NCBI GenBank assembly: GCA_947311845.1
Contig: CAMZMU010000055.1
Coordinates: 18,662,877 to 18,726,876, forward strand
DNA: 64,000 nt
DNA from: Poa pratensis
Lineage: Eukaryota; Streptophyta; Magnoliopsida; Poales; Poaceae
Direction of reading: 5' to 3'
Below, piece after piece: positions 44,403 to 55,670 of this stretch. The position numbers and the translations under genes are program-made. Each line of letters starts with the position of its first letter. The stretch's first letter is position 1. The notes under the pieces are model-generated. The model searched no databases. It saw only the letters and a list, made by a program, of their open reading frames with translations, and was not told the origin of the DNA.

Positions 44403-44587
44403 CCTCGGCCGCACCCGACACTCGGGGGTTGCGCCGCACAGGCCGCATCAAATTCGCCTCGGCCGCACCCGGCACTCGGGGGCTGCGCCGCACAGGCCGC
44501 AGCAAGTTCGCCTCGGCCGCACCCGATACTCGGGGGCTGCGCCGCACAGGCCGTAACAAATTTTCCTCGGCTGCACCCGATGCTCGG
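44403..44587 (+). repeat. 54-bp minisatellite, 3.4 copies
   Basis: Units at 44403, 44457, 44511 and a partial one at 44565, each starting CCTCGGC(C/T)GCACCCG and containing ACTCGGGGGCTGCGCCGCAC. 54 is divisible by 3, so frames stay open on both strands. Confidence 0.9.
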
Positions 44588-45129
44588 AAGGGCACTCGCC
44601 ACCGGTTTGAGTGTTGCACAACTGAAAATATCTACGCCACACGGCACGAAGACTGAAGCACTCGAAGGATAATCGACAACAACAAAAGGAAGACAAGTTG
44701 AGCCTATGCACAACTACAAATAGTTGCACATAGCCTCGGGGGCTACTCCATCGGGAGCGCTGTCGCGCACCCGATAGATTTCAAAAGCAAAATATTTCGA
44801 TTGACAAAAGCAGCACAGAGAAATGATTCGAGATTGTCCTCTATTGCAAGACAATAAACCTCAATCTCGGGGGCTACTCCCATGGGAGCGCTGTCGCGCT
44901 CCCATAGATTTCAAAAGAAGATGTTTCGGATGCTGCATACGCAAATGCAAAGGTAAGACCCGCCGAGCAATCGAGCTGGGCCGAGGGACGCTCCAACAGC
45001 GTTTTCCCTTGAATTTTCCCGTGTCAACAGACATGATGAAAATCCTGATGGACGCGTTAGGTATCAAAAGTTAAACTGCAGAACGAGTCAGTAAGACCTA
45101 CAACGGCCTGAGTCGAGTCTGTCCAGTAT

Positions 45130-45400
45130 GTTCCAGCTTCGAGTCCGGGGACTCGAATCTGATTGAAGGCTAGTATGGTTTCGCCCGAATGTGTGGTTAA
45201 CTGAGCTCGATTTTCGAGTGAAACAGGCCTACTATGTCAATATCCCTAGGCAAAAGTTTCAAAAGTGTTCCAGGTTCGAGTCCGGGGACTCGAATCTGAT
45301 TGAAGGTTAGTATGGTTTCGCCCGAATGTGCGGTTAACTGAGCTCGATTTTCGAGTGAATCAGGCCTACTAAGTCATAATCCCTAGGCAAAATAAACAAA
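45130..45400 (+). repeat. 137-bp direct repeat, two copies
   Basis: Copies start at 45130 and 45267 (GTTCCAG(C/G)TTCGAGTCC). Each contains a 9-bp dyad TTCGAGTCC / GGACTCGAA and ends near CCCTAGGCAAAA. Confidence 0.85.
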
Positions 45401-45639
45401 GCATTAGTCGACGTCTTTCCGACTCAGCATGCACAATCGAGTCATTCTCGACTAAAAAATACATAACAAAGTTCATGCAAAACATCAGTCGACGAATTAT
45501 CGAGTCAAAAGTATCAAAAAAGCGGCACACGAAAACTGAGCTCAAGTTGAGAACATCCTTGGACAGCTCCATTTTTATCGATTACTCCCATCGGGAGGGC
45601 ACTCGCCGCTGGCTCGAGTGCAAACAATTTTCCTCAAAA

Positions 45640-45924
45640 TTGGGTTTTCTAGTGCTCATATTGGATTTATCAAAGTTGGGTTTTCCATTGCTCATATCGG
45701 ATTTATCAAAGTTGGGTTTTTCATTGCTCATATTAGATTCATCAGAGTTGGGTTTTCTATTGCTCATATTGGATTTATCAAAGTAGAGTTTTTCATTGCT
45801 CATATTAGATTTATCAAAGTCGGGTTCTCTATAGCCCGCACGGATTTATCAAAGTCGGGTTCTCTATAGCCCGCACGGATTTATCAAAGTCGGGTTCTCT
45901 ATAGCCCACACCGGATTTACTATT
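45640..45924 (+). repeat. 36-bp minisatellite, about 8 copies
   Basis: Units at 45640, 45676, 45712, 45748, 45784, 45820 (35 bp), 45855 (35 bp) and a decayed one at 45890; pattern TTGGGTTTTC...GGATTTATCAAAG. The first five are 12 codons long and would encode a repeated L-G-F-x-L-L-I-x-D-L-S-K. Confidence 0.92.
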
Positions 45925-46085
45925 ATTGGATTTCATACATATATACTGGATTTCTCATAAATGATTCAACTCATGAAGAATGGATAATACAGTCATCATA
46001 TGGTCATCAACATACTCGACGGATTAACTACGCCTACTCGACATACTGTTATGAGTCTCTACCCGACTCTTCGAATCGACCAGAC

Positions 46086-46098
46086 ACTCGGGGGCTAG
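46086..46098 (+). other. polypurine tract of E3
   Basis: ACTCGGGGGCTAG directly before the 3' LTR. Confidence 0.85.
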
Positions 46099-46570
46099 TG
46101 ACGAGGATATACCCTTCGGGTCCCCTTTTATTGGTATACCTGGTGCAGCCCAGACGAAGGCCCACCTGACGGCTCAATGAAGCCCAAGAAGCTGCGGGCT
46201 ATTTCTTGAAGCACAAGACAAGGACTCCAGATCGTAGTCTAATAGGACTCTTGTAAACCCTACCTGACTCCCTTTATAAAGCCAGGCAGGGGCACCCCCA
46301 AAGACAGATCCAGACACAATTAGACATAGCATACACGGCATAGCATAGAGAAGCCACGTCTCACCTCCACAATCGCCATCACGGCCACCATGTAACCTCA
46401 TATATGATCATAATCAGACAAGCAGGAGTAGGTCTTTACCTCACAATGAGGGGCCGAACCTGGGTAAATCCTTGCTTGTCAGCCATCCGATACTACCAGC
46501 GTGCACATCTTCTCCCTCATAATCTACCTGGGGTACTCGACTCTGGGATTGCCGGGGGCGCACCTCGACA
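46099..46570 (+). repeat. E3 3' LTR
   Basis: Pairs with 33077-33547; followed by AACCC (46571-46575) and the remaining 71 bp of the E1 LTR. Confidence 0.93.
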
Positions 46571-46575
46571 AACCC

Positions 46576-46646
46576 TTATATGATGCAAATATGATTGAAA
46601 TATAAGTAATATAATGCAAAGTTCATGTATGCATTTTACATGCGTC
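46576..46646 (-). repeat. E1 right LTR, terminal piece
   Basis: Matches 28001-28071 with C/T changes; ends GCGTCA, then Copia coding sequence begins. Confidence 0.9.
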
Positions 46647-47170
46647 AATCTATCACGATAGATTTTAATGCCTAATACGTATGCAGCCTCTCCTAAGTCC
46701 TTCATCAATAATTTACTGTTTAAATATTCCTTCACGCTTTTCAGAAGTTCCACACTATCCCCAATTAGTAATATATCATCCACATATAGAACTAGGAATG
46801 CAACTGAGCTCCCACTCATTTTCTTATAAATGCAGGTCTTTTTCGCATTTTGGACAAATCCAAAACCTTTGATCACCTCATCAAAGCAAAGATTCCAGCT
46901 CCGAGATGTTTGCTTCAGTCCATAAATGGAACGTTGAAGCTTGCATACCTTGCCAGCATTCTGTGGATCGACAAAACCCTTCGGTTGTACCCTATACAAC
47001 TCTTCCTCAATGTTTCCATTTAGGAACGCTGTTTTGACATCCATCTGGCATATCTCATAATCATGATATGCAGCTACTGCTTGCAAAACCCGAATAGACT
47101 TAAGCATCGCTACCGGTGAAAACATTTCATCGTAGTCAATTCCATAAATTTGTCGGAAACCTTTTGCGAC
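46647..47170 (-). pseudogene. pol-RT: Copia reverse transcriptase of E5, interrupted by E1 and E7
   Basis: Minus-strand frame open from the E7 junction to the E1 junction. Motifs: VAKGFRQ (start), DEMFSPVAM, QMDVKTAFLNGN, YGLKQTSRSW and catalytic L-Y-V-D-D (about 46790-46776), the order of Ty1-Copia RT. The upstream part is at 60029 and the downstream part (RNase H) would lie left of the window beyond E1. No stops in the visible part, so E5 was probably intact when first hit. Confidence 0.93.
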
Positions 47171-48265
47171 TGTCGGGGGGCTGCCCCCGGGTAGGGCAAA
47201 GATGTGGTGTTAAGTGTTGCAAAGAGCTAGCCAGATCAACATATAGCCGGGTCACTTGGGCCGGATCTCTCGTGAGAGTCGGTTAGCACTTGATCAAGCT
47301 AAAGTGCGAGAAGATGCCAGAGAGGATCCGGTAAAGCTTAACCGAATCAGAGGAAGGAAACCGGTTAAGTTAGCCGGGTTGGTCAGGAAGGACCCGGATA
47401 AGGTAATCCGGATATTGCACAAGGGCCAAGTAATGTCAGAAAGGTTCACGGGTCCTGCAGGTCTCCTGCCAGAGGCTGAGAAGACAGCCGGGTCAAGTCG
47501 CAGGTTTTCCGGGTCGCAAGGCCCTAGGCGCTGACTTGGCCAATTCGGGAAAGAGGATACGACCGAGACCCGGGGGCTACGGCTGCCATTGCCCAAAGTG
47601 GCAAGATAGGCCTGCTAGGGACTTGACGGCCAGGTCAGGTCACGGGATTCCTGGGAGCGCAGCAACCTAGGAGCTGACCGGCCAATTCGGGAAAGAGGAT
47701 ATGACCGAGACCCGGTGGGCTACACCTGCCATTGCCCAAAGTGGCAAGATAGGCCTGCTAGGGCCTGACAGTCCGGCCGTTGGGTTGACAGGGGGCAGAG
47801 GCTTGTCCTGTTCCTCTTGTCCATGCCATTATCACTTCCAGCCAGGGGCAAAATGGTAATTCGGTTAGTGTATAAGTAAGCTACCAAATCCTCCAGAGAG
47901 GACAAGGGGAGAGAACGGCAAAGAGAAAGGCATTATCCCCCCAAGCTCCATCTTCTTCTAGAGCTCCACCATTGTTCTTCATACAGCTCAAGGAGCACTC
48001 TGTACTTGTAACCACTTGAGATATAAAGAGAGTAGGCTAGTGCTGCAGTAGGGGTGTTACCTCCACAAGAGGGCCCCGAAGCAGGGTACATCGTGGTGTT
48101 CTTTGCTTCTTCTTGGTTCTGCTTGTTCTTGTTTGTTCTTGCGAGTTCTTGGTTGTTCTCCATGCGTGCTTCGTGAGCGCGCAAACCCTCCCCGGATCCC
48201 CCAACGTCCTAGCGAGCCCACAACTTAAGCCATCCTATGGCATCTGCCGTGACACCACCACGACA
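47171..48265 (+). repeat. E7 5' LTR (1095 bp)
   Basis: Same family as 3761-4861 with a G/A change near 47232 and several one-base losses. PBS follows at 48267-48284. Confidence 0.93.
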
Positions 48266-48284
48266 GTTGGCGCCCACCGTGGGG

Positions 48285-49194
48285 CAGCAGTGGCGTTGGC
48301 TGGGGTTTCCTTCCGGACGGGCACCGTCGCTGGCTCCGGCGAGCGGGTCCTCTCTGGGCTCGTTTGCAAGATCGGCGAGTTCAACTTCATCAGCGACAAC
48401 GCGGGGTGCTTCGCCAACAAGCCCTTCCCCGCAGACGGTTTCCTCATGACGCTCGGCAGCTTCGTCACCTACGTCGCCACCGAGCCTGTCCGCGAGTACC
48501 CGGCGCAGGTGCTCGTGGCTGAGGATCCTCCCTCTTTCCGCGCAGCTCTCGGACGGCGTAGCGCTCGCCCCGGGAGTAGCGTGGAGGTGATGATGACCGG
48601 GCCAAGTGCAGCAGCTGGCAAAGGAGATGCCAGCAAAAGCATGCCCGAGGAGCTGGCCACGCCAGTTGATCCGGTTGGCAAGCCGACTCGGACAGCTAAG
48701 TTCCCAAAGGAGAGACCAGATCCGGTTGGCCCGCTTGGCATGTCAAGTAGGGAGGCTCCCTTAGAGGATGTCCTGGAGAAGTTATCTCGGCCAGTGGCAC
48801 CTGGGGCAAATGTAGAGCTCACTGTAGCTCAGCTAGAGGCAGAGCGCCTGAGGTTGCAAAAAGAAGCCCGGTTAGTGGTGGAGTCTAGGCAAGCCTTTGA
48901 TAGAGATATGAGAGAGTACAATGCTGCCAATGGTATCACCGAGGGTTTTACTCCTGTAGTGCATCGCTCGCGCAAAAAGCCGAGTTGCGTAACCGGGGTA
49001 AGGACCTCAATGACGAGTTAGCTAGAGCTGCAGGATCGAGCTCCAGTAAGGCTACTAGTCATAGATCTGGCACAGGCAAGCCGGTGTATAGCTCCCCGGC
49101 TAAGAATCTTAGGGCTGCAGCGGCAGCGCGAGCCGAGTTGAGCACACTAACCGGGGACGCTGGCGGAAGCAGGCAGAGAGAGTCAATGAGCTAG
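48285..49194 (+). pseudogene. gag: gag N-terminal ORF of E7
   Basis: Counterpart of 4881-5784, with the same frameshift near 48980. It differs by a D/N change and a silent C/T in the helical segment, and one base more near 49158. Confidence 0.6.
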
Positions 49195-49199
49195 TAGAT

Positions 49200-51494
49200 G
49201 TGTGTAACCGGCAGAATGAGGCTTACCGGAAAGCCAATCCGGATGCAGGTGTTTCTCGGGTAGTAGTGTCGGTTAAGGCTGTTAGCCAGAGATCCAAGGG
49301 GCAGGCGTCATCCCCGCACGTCGGAGTTGACCGGGCCCAGAGCGTGAACTCGGGTAAGAGCAAGCAGCTGCAGACCTATGATGCTGAGTATGCCGGCAAG
49401 CAGCTAGCCGCTCAAGGAAGAGGTGGCCAAAGTAGAAACAGTGGTGGACGAGGTTACCCGGGAGCTGGAAGGGGCAATTCGGCTGGCCGAGGTCAACCAC
49501 CTCGTCCTCCTGGGCAGCAAGTGATTGTGCGAGCGCAACAGCAAGGTGGTGGCCAGGCGGGTTACCGCTATGATGACGGAAATTCGGCTATGGCGCGAGC
49601 CGGATACCAGACGTATGATAATGCACTTGCATCAAGACTGGGACCTCGGGCATTAGATCCGAATGATCAGCGTCTCAAGTTGGATAGAATTTACCAGTCC
49701 GAGAAGCTAGAAGAGCAAGGCCCACCGGGTCCTCCATGTTTTGGACCTCGGATCATGAACGAACCGAGTGTGCCGTTATTTCAGCTTGGCCGAAGCACAA
49801 AGCCATATAATGGCAACACAAAGCCACAAGATTGGCTAATAGACTATGTATCGTCAGTGCACATTGCGGGGGGCAATCGCCGATGGGCGGTCCGGTATCT
49901 CCCGCACATGTTGGAAGGGCCAGCCCGGATTTGGCTGAACAACTTACCGCCGGGTAGTATCAACTCTTGGATGGACTTGGAGGAGGCATTTTACAGTAAT
50001 TTCTCCAGCACCTACAAGAGGCCTAACCGACCTCAGCTCCTGGCTGCGTGCAAGCAGGAAGAACGGGAAACAGACCGAGAATTCTTAACTCGGTGGAGCA
50101 ACATTCGCAACTCTTGCGAAGGTGTCGTGGAGGAGCAGGCGATTTCTTGGTTTGCGCAGGGTTGCCGACATGGCACCCCGCTCTGGCAGAAGCTCCAGAG
50201 GGATATGCCCAAGACACTGGCGGAAACGATCCGGATAGCAGATACGTACGCTCTAGGTGATCCGACACAGCCCGCATTGGATGCAGTGGGAACAAGCAGG
50301 AGGCAACCGGTTAATAACCGAGTAGGACCATTGAGGCCCAATGACCGACATGAATTCGGTTACAAAAGAAGAGATCCGGATTATAGATACGGTTCAGATC
50401 AGGTGGCTGCAGTGAATATGGATCATCCTGGAGCAGGAGATGGTCAGAGACAAAAGACTGAGGGTCCAGCTTGGAGGCCGAATCAAGGTGCCTGGCCAAA
50501 GAAGGTGTGGGATGGATCGAGTCCTCCTCTAACCTTTGAGGCAAGATTGGACGGGCCTTGCTGTTATCACACAACAGACCCACGCAAGCCGGCCAATCAT
50601 TCAACTCGGAATTGTAGCTGGCATCATCGCATTCAGGCGGAGGGTCAGAGAGGACCACCTCAGAGAGGTGCTCCTAGACCGAATTTCAGGCCGAATATGC
50701 CTTTAACCGGAGCCAATACAATCCCGGTGAACGCAGGAGCTCCAAGACCGGCAGCCACAAAGCCGGTTAACCTGGTAAACATGGGAGGCAATGACAATGG
50801 TGCTGGTCCAAGTCGGCAAGGTGGATACCCCGGTAATGAGTACAAGGAGGCTCATCAAAGTTATGTGGTTTTTGTGACCGAGCCAACTGACAAGAAAAGT
50901 CAGCTGCGAAGGGCGAAGGAGGTGAATGCAGTCATACCAGCAGTCCCAAAATACCTGAATTGGTCCGAGCAGGAGATCACTTGGAGCAGGGCTGATAACC
51001 CCAGAATTATGCCAAGTCCAGGAAACTATGCACTAGTGGTGGATCCGACTTTGGTAGGACCCAAGCTTAACGTGAGGTTTAGCCGAGTCTTGATTGACAA
51101 TGGCAGTGCCATAAACATCATGTATCGGGACACAATGGTCAAGTTGGGTATTTCGCCGAATCAGTTGCAGCAGAGCAGTTGTACCTTCCATGGTATAGTA
51201 CCCGGGGTGTCTTGTTCCCCAATGGGTAAGATCTGGGTAGATGTGCTGTTTGGTACCAAGGACAATCACCGGCTTGAAAGTCTCGAGTTCGAGGTGGTAG
51301 ATTTGGAGAGCCCATACCATGCTCTACTTGGCCGGCCTGCGTTAGCCAAGTTCATGATATCCACCCATGTGGCCTACCTCAAGATAAAGATGCCAGGCCC
51401 GAATGGTATTATCACTGTTGCGGGAGATTACAAAAGCCATACAGTGTGCCACGATCGGTTCCACCTTAGCCGAATCATTGGTGATCCAAGCTGA
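49200..51494 (+). CDS. gag-pr: gag-protease of E7, open over 764 codons
   Basis: Intact version of the frame that is broken in E2. Order: Gly/Arg/Gln-rich basic region (residues 60-125), Gag capsid core (about 235-310), helical C-domain (about 310-370), Cys/His segment (about 470-490), Pro/Asn-rich linker, and protease with D-N-G-S (51092-51103) and H-A-L-L-G-R. The apparent start codon may not be the true one, since the ORF lies downstream of the N-terminal part in another frame. Probably translated as one Gag-Pr precursor. Confidence 0.85.
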   Translation: MCNRQNEAYRKANPDAGVSRVVVSVKAVSQRSKGQASSPHVGVDRAQSVNSGKSKQLQTYDAEYAGKQLAAQGRGGQSRNSGGRGYPGAGRGNSAGRGQPPRPPGQQVIVRAQQQGGGQAGYRYDDGNSAMARAGYQTYDNALASRLGPRALDPNDQRLKLDRIYQSEKLEEQGPPGPPCFGPRIMNEPSVPLFQLGRSTKPYNGNTKPQDWLIDYVSSVHIAGGNRRWAVRYLPHMLEGPARIWLNNLPPGSINSWMDLEEAFYSNFSSTYKRPNRPQLLAACKQEERETDREFLTRWSNIRNSCEGVVEEQAISWFAQGCRHGTPLWQKLQRDMPKTLAETIRIADTYALGDPTQPALDAVGTSRRQPVNNRVGPLRPNDRHEFGYKRRDPDYRYGSDQVAAVNMDHPGAGDGQRQKTEGPAWRPNQGAWPKKVWDGSSPPLTFEARLDGPCCYHTTDPRKPANHSTRNCSWHHRIQAEGQRGPPQRGAPRPNFRPNMPLTGANTIPVNAGAPRPAATKPVNLVNMGGNDNGAGPSRQGGYPGNEYKEAHQSYVVFVTEPTDKKSQLRRAKEVNAVIPAVPKYLNWSEQEITWSRADNPRIMPSPGNYALVVDPTLVGPKLNVRFSRVLIDNGSAINIMYRDTMVKLGISPNQLQQSSCTFHGIVPGVSCSPMGKIWVDVLFGTKDNHRLESLEFEVVDLESPYHALLGRPALAKFMISTHVAYLKIKMPGPNGIITVAGDYKSHTVCHDRFHLSRIIGDPS

Positions 51495-51618
51495 GAAGAG
51501 CAAGATGCATGAGGTGGTGGCAATGGCGAAGTCAGCTCAGCTCGGTGTGCTGGCTATGACCAATCCGGATGGAGGTGCAACATTTGAGATGCCCAAGGAA
51601 CAAAGAAGATCCCATTGA

Positions 51619-52500
51619 CCCGGAGAACCCGGAGCGCATGGCCATCATTGGTGCCGGGCTGGATGAGAAATAGGAAAGCGCGCTCTGTCACTTCCTCCGT
51701 GAGAATCGGGATATCTTTGCATGGTCGGCTAAGGACCTGCCTGGTGTTCCGAGGGAGTTGGCAGAGCACTCTTTATTTGTCAGGCCGGATGTAAAACCGG
51801 TGAGGCAACCGACTCGGCGTCTCTCAGATGATCGAAGAAAAGTGGTGCTGGATGAGCTGGCTAAGTTGCTTGCAGCCGGATTCATTATGGAGGTGTTGCA
51901 TCCAGACTGGATATCCAATCCGGTTCTGGTAGAGAAGAAGAAGGACGAACCAGCGGTGGTCAAGGTGTGGCGCATGTGCATCGATTTCACCAACCTAAAC
52001 AAGGCGTGCCCGAAGGATCCATTTCCTTTACCTCGGATTGATCAAGTGATCGATTCTACTGCGGGTGTGAGTTGTTGTCTTTTATTGATGCGTACTCTGG
52101 TTTTCACCAGATACCACTGAACCCTAAAGATCAAATAAAGACTGCTTTTATTACCCCGTACGGGGCGTATTGCTATCGTGTCATGTGTTTCGGTTTGAGA
52201 AATGCCGGTGCAACTTATCAGAGATGTATGCAGAAATGCTTACACTCCCAAATGGGCAAGAATGTGCAGGTGTATGTCGATGATATCGTCATCAAAACTA
52301 AAGAAAAACACACTCTCCTCGAGGATCTCGAGGAAACATTTGTGAACTTGAGAAAATATCGGTTGAAATTGAATCCGGATAAATGCACCTTTGGTGTCCC
52401 GGCTGGAAAGTTGCTCGGTTTCCTTGTATCAAGCCGAGGTATTGAGGTGAATCCGGCTAAAATCCGAGCCATAGAAAGAATGAAATTGCCTAATGTCTAA
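51619..52500 (+). pseudogene. pol-RT: reverse transcriptase of E7
   Basis: Same motifs as in E2, with Y-V-D-D at about 52273-52284. It carries the same TAG (51671-51673), the same missing base near 52065 and the same early end near 52498. Confidence 0.9.
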
Positions 52501-53735
52501 AAGATGTACAAAAATTCACAGGGTGTTTAGCCTCGTTGAGTCGGTTTGTGAGTCGGCTAGGAGAAAAAGCCTTGCCCTTGTATCATTGATGAAAAAGAGC
52601 ACCGGGTTCACGTGGACCCCGCAGGCAGATTCGGCTTTCAACGAATTAAAAAAGATGTTGTCCACTGCACCAATTCTGGCGTCACCTTTGCCGAATGAGC
52701 CAATGCTACTTTACATTGCGGCCACTAACCGGGTCGTGAGTGTGGTCATAGTGGTAGACGAGAAGAGGAGGGTAAATCCGTGCAGAGACCGGTGTACTAT
52801 TTAAGTGAGGTGATCTCAACCTCAAAGCAAAATTATCCCACTACCAGAAGATGACATACGGGTATACCTGGCGGCCAAAAAGTTGAAACATTATTTCCAA
52901 GAACACCCGATTACCGTGGTATGTGAAGCTCCAATCGCGGAATCATTGGGTGCAAAGATGCGACTGGCCGGGTTGCCAAGTGGGCAATAGAAGTATCTCC
53001 TTACACCCCGCATTATGAGAGAAGGGATGCTATCAAGTCTCAGGCTTTACCAGATTTCCTTTGTGACTGGGCCGAATGCAGTATGAGCCACCCAAGCCGG
53101 ATTACAATTACTGGAAGTTGCACTTTGATGGCTCCAAAACCAAAATCGGATTAGGTGCTGGGGTGGTACTCACGTCACCGAAGCAAGATCAATTGCGATA
53201 TGTGTTGCAGATTCATTTCTCAGCATCAAACAATGTGGCCGAGTACGAGGCACTGATCCATGGGCTTAATGTGGCCAGGGACATCGGCATCCGCCGAATA
53301 GAATGTTTTGGTGATTCGGATTTAGTTGTGCAGCAATCTTCTGGAAATTGGGATGCTCTTGATGCCAATATGGCACTATATCGGTTTCATGTCCAGAAAA
53401 TTTCAGGATTTTTTGAAGGCTGCGAGTACAAGCACATACCTCGGTTGGAGAACGAAGCTGCTGATGTCCTGTCAAAACTCGGGTCGTCTAGGGATGCAAT
53501 TCCACCCGGGATATCCTTGAATCACCTAAGGGTCCCTTCAATCAAACCTTCGCCTGATTCCGAGTCAATTTTTATCCCAAAGCAAGAATCTGAGGCTGTC
53601 CCTATGAATGTTGATGTCGAGTACATTGGGGAAGACCCGGGGACTGCATGGCGAGACCCGGGGACTGCTAACCGGATCTTAGGAAAGAGGAGCAGAGAAG
53701 AAGGTGGTGATAACCGAATCTTAGGGAATGGGCAG
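52501..53735 (+). pseudogene. pol-RH/aRH: degenerate RNase H plus archaeal-type RNase H of E7
   Basis: Counterpart of 9096-10330. Extra one-base losses relative to E2 near 52587, 52760, 52941 and 53075 break the first RNase H and the linker. The second RNase H keeps HFDGSK, YEAL, GDSDLV and NEAADVLSKL in one open frame from 53076. Confidence 0.82.
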
Positions 53736-55073
53736 AAGCTGATAGAAGAAATAATGGCGGCCGAACCAGTGGAAGTAGATGAGCACTTATTCCCTTTGCA
53801 TCCAGTACCGGAATGGGCTGAAGAAATCATGAAGTTCATGTCGGAGGGGAGTTTGCCAAATGATGAAACCGAAGCTAGGCGAGTGCAGAGGAGGTCCAAG
53901 GCTTACACCATCATCAACAAGGAGTTATACAAGAGGAGTGCAACCGAGGTGCTACAGCGTTGTGTGGAGCCAGCCGAGGGCAAGGAGATGCTCCTTGAGA
54001 TACATCAGGGTGAATGTGGACATCATTGCAGTACAAGAGCCCTGGTGGCTAAGTATTCCGGCATGGATTTTACTGGCCCACTGCTCACGCGGATGCAGAG
54101 GACATAGTCCGAAAATGTGAAGGATGCCAAAGGTTTGCCAAGCAGACACACTTACCCGCATCGGCACTGAAACAATTCCTATCACTTGGCCATTTGCTGT
54201 GTGGTGTTTGGATATGGTGGGAGATTTCAAGCCGGCTAGGGGCAACATGACACATATGCTGGTGATGGTGGATAATTCACCAAGTGGATAGAGGTGAAAC
54301 CAATCCGGAAAGTAGATGGTCGTTCGGCTGTAACTTTCTGAAAGAAATTATTTTGAGATACGGATACCCTCATAGCATCATCTCGGATAACGGCACAAAC
54401 TTTGCTGTCGGAGAGTTTGCTCGGTTTGCATGATAAGGGAATCCGGCTAGATATAGCCTCGGTGGCACATCCGGAGTCTAATGGGCAAGTGGAAAGATCA
54501 AATGCCCTGGTGTTGGCCGGCATCAAGGCTCGTCTCATTGAACCATTGCTGAAAACTCCGGGATGCTGGATAGACGAGATACCATCAGTACTGTGGGGTC
54601 TAAGGACCACGCCGAATCGGTCAACTGGCTATACGCCATTTTTTCTGGTTTATGGGGCAGAAGCTGTGCTACCCACAGACATAGAACATGATGCACCAAG
54701 GGTGGCAATGTATACTGAAACCGAGGCAAAAGAGGCTCGGGAAGATGCAGTGGATCTGCTAGAGGAAGCAAGAGAATTGGCTCTATCTCGGACAGCAATA
54801 TACCAGCAGAATCTACGACGATATCATAGTCGAAAGATCAGCCCTCGAGTGTTTCATGAGGGTGATCTTGTGCTAAGGCTGGTGCAGCGCAGCAAAGGCC
54901 GACACAAGTTGTCACCTCCATGGGAGGGACCTTTCATTGTGAGCAGGGCTATGCACAATGACTCGTACTACCTTGTAGATGCACAGGAACCAAGGAAGGA
55001 TGGCCTGGACAGACCCGGACAAGAAACTAAGAGACCTTGGAATGTAGCTCTGCTTCGACCCTTTTACTCCTAA
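53736..55073 (+). pseudogene. pol-IN: integrase of E7
   Basis: The zinc-binding part is split near 54055 as in E2. From 54402 to 55073 the catalytic Glu region (SNGQVE) and the C-terminal part are in one open frame, more intact than in E2. Ends at TAA 55071-55073. Confidence 0.85.
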
Positions 55074-55670
55074 GGGCGCAATGTATGTATTTCAGTTTAT
55101 CATAAATGAATTGCAGCAATCCGAGTCTGGACTCGGGGACTGCTTCGTACTCATGCATATGTTTTTTTACTGTTTTGTCCATACCGTTCGTGTGCCGAAT
55201 TGCTTTGAACCTCGTCCCAAAATTCAAGTAATGTATGTTGTGTTGTTGATCTCGTGACTCGACTGACAAACACCAAAATGGTAGTCAAGAGCAGAGATGA
55301 GGAATGGGAAACATGAAAATGGACTCGGGGACTCGGTCCAAAACCGATTCGGCACATGTCGTTTACTAACCCCTGTTATTTATTTTTGTTTATGTTGAAT
55401 GATTCTAAACCACAACTCGCATGTTTCAAGTATTGTATGCTATGATTCCTATCTTGTGACTCGACTGTCAAACACCTAAAAGGTAGACAAGAGCAGAGAT
55501 TCGGCAAAAATAGTAAACAAGAAAACAGACTCGGGGACTCGGTTTAAAATGATCCAACATAAACCTCGTCCGGATCATGTTAAGCAAATTTAAAGTAGTC
55601 TCGAAAGAACTTAAAATAGTCTATTACATCTGCTCCCGGCATACCGGGGATTTAACGTTTTTTCACTAAG

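Larger units (their letters stand above)
43739..46085 (+). other. E3 interior, right part, non-coding with three tandem arrays
   Basis: Recurring CTCGGGGGCT phrases and three arrays listed separately. No retroelement domain in any frame. Confidence 0.65.
33077..46570 (+). mobile_element. E3: non-coding Gypsy-like LTR element containing E4 and a MITE
   Basis: 471/472-bp LTRs (33077-33547 and 46099-46570) with TG...CA ends, TSD AACCC, PBS TTGGCGCCGTCTGTGGGA (33549-33566) and PPT ACTCGGGGGCTAG (46086-46098). Without E4 the element is about 5.7 kb. The interior has no gag, protease or pol in any frame. It is built of Asp/Ser/Thr-rich low-complexity sequence and three minisatellites. It is therefore non-autonomous, probably served by a Tat-like partner with the same PBS and LTR motif. 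Confidence 0.9.
3023..46646 (-). mobile_element. E1: non-autonomous Gypsy-like LTR retrotransposon, split by E0, EL and E3
   Basis: Pieces: left LTR 3023-3465 and 27503-28071; interior 28072-31623; right LTR 31624-33076 and 46576-46646. In its own (minus) orientation the LTR begins TGATGCATGT and ends GGGGTTATCA. It has a tRNA-Asp-type PBS (31596-31613) and a PPT reading AAGCTTGGGGATG. The interior is only about 3.5 kb with no recognisable gag or pol, so it probably depended on another element. It is inserted in the Copia RT of E5; the first bases after the right LTR are ATCTA (46647-46651). The left end was replaced by E0 and lies outside the window. The LTR/PBS/PPT combination resembles abundant Triticeae Athila-like Gypsy families, but I do not commit to a name. 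Confidence 0.85.

Noticed and set aside
45270..45300. GGTTCGAGTCC, a perfect Pol III B-box-like string, as a sign of a tRNA or SINE
   Set aside because: It is part of the 9-bp dyad in the 137-bp repeat. No acceptor stem, D-arm or A box is found at the right distance, and the other copy reads GCTTCGAGTCC.
45475..45869. Leu-rich ORF in E3 as a leucine-rich repeat protein
   Set aside because: It is the translation of the 36-bp minisatellite; it lacks the LxxLxLxx(N/C)xL spacing and ends where the unit becomes 35 bp.
44403..45924. CRISPR-like array
   Set aside because: Units are contiguous tandem repeats without unique spacers, in a eukaryotic retrotransposon.
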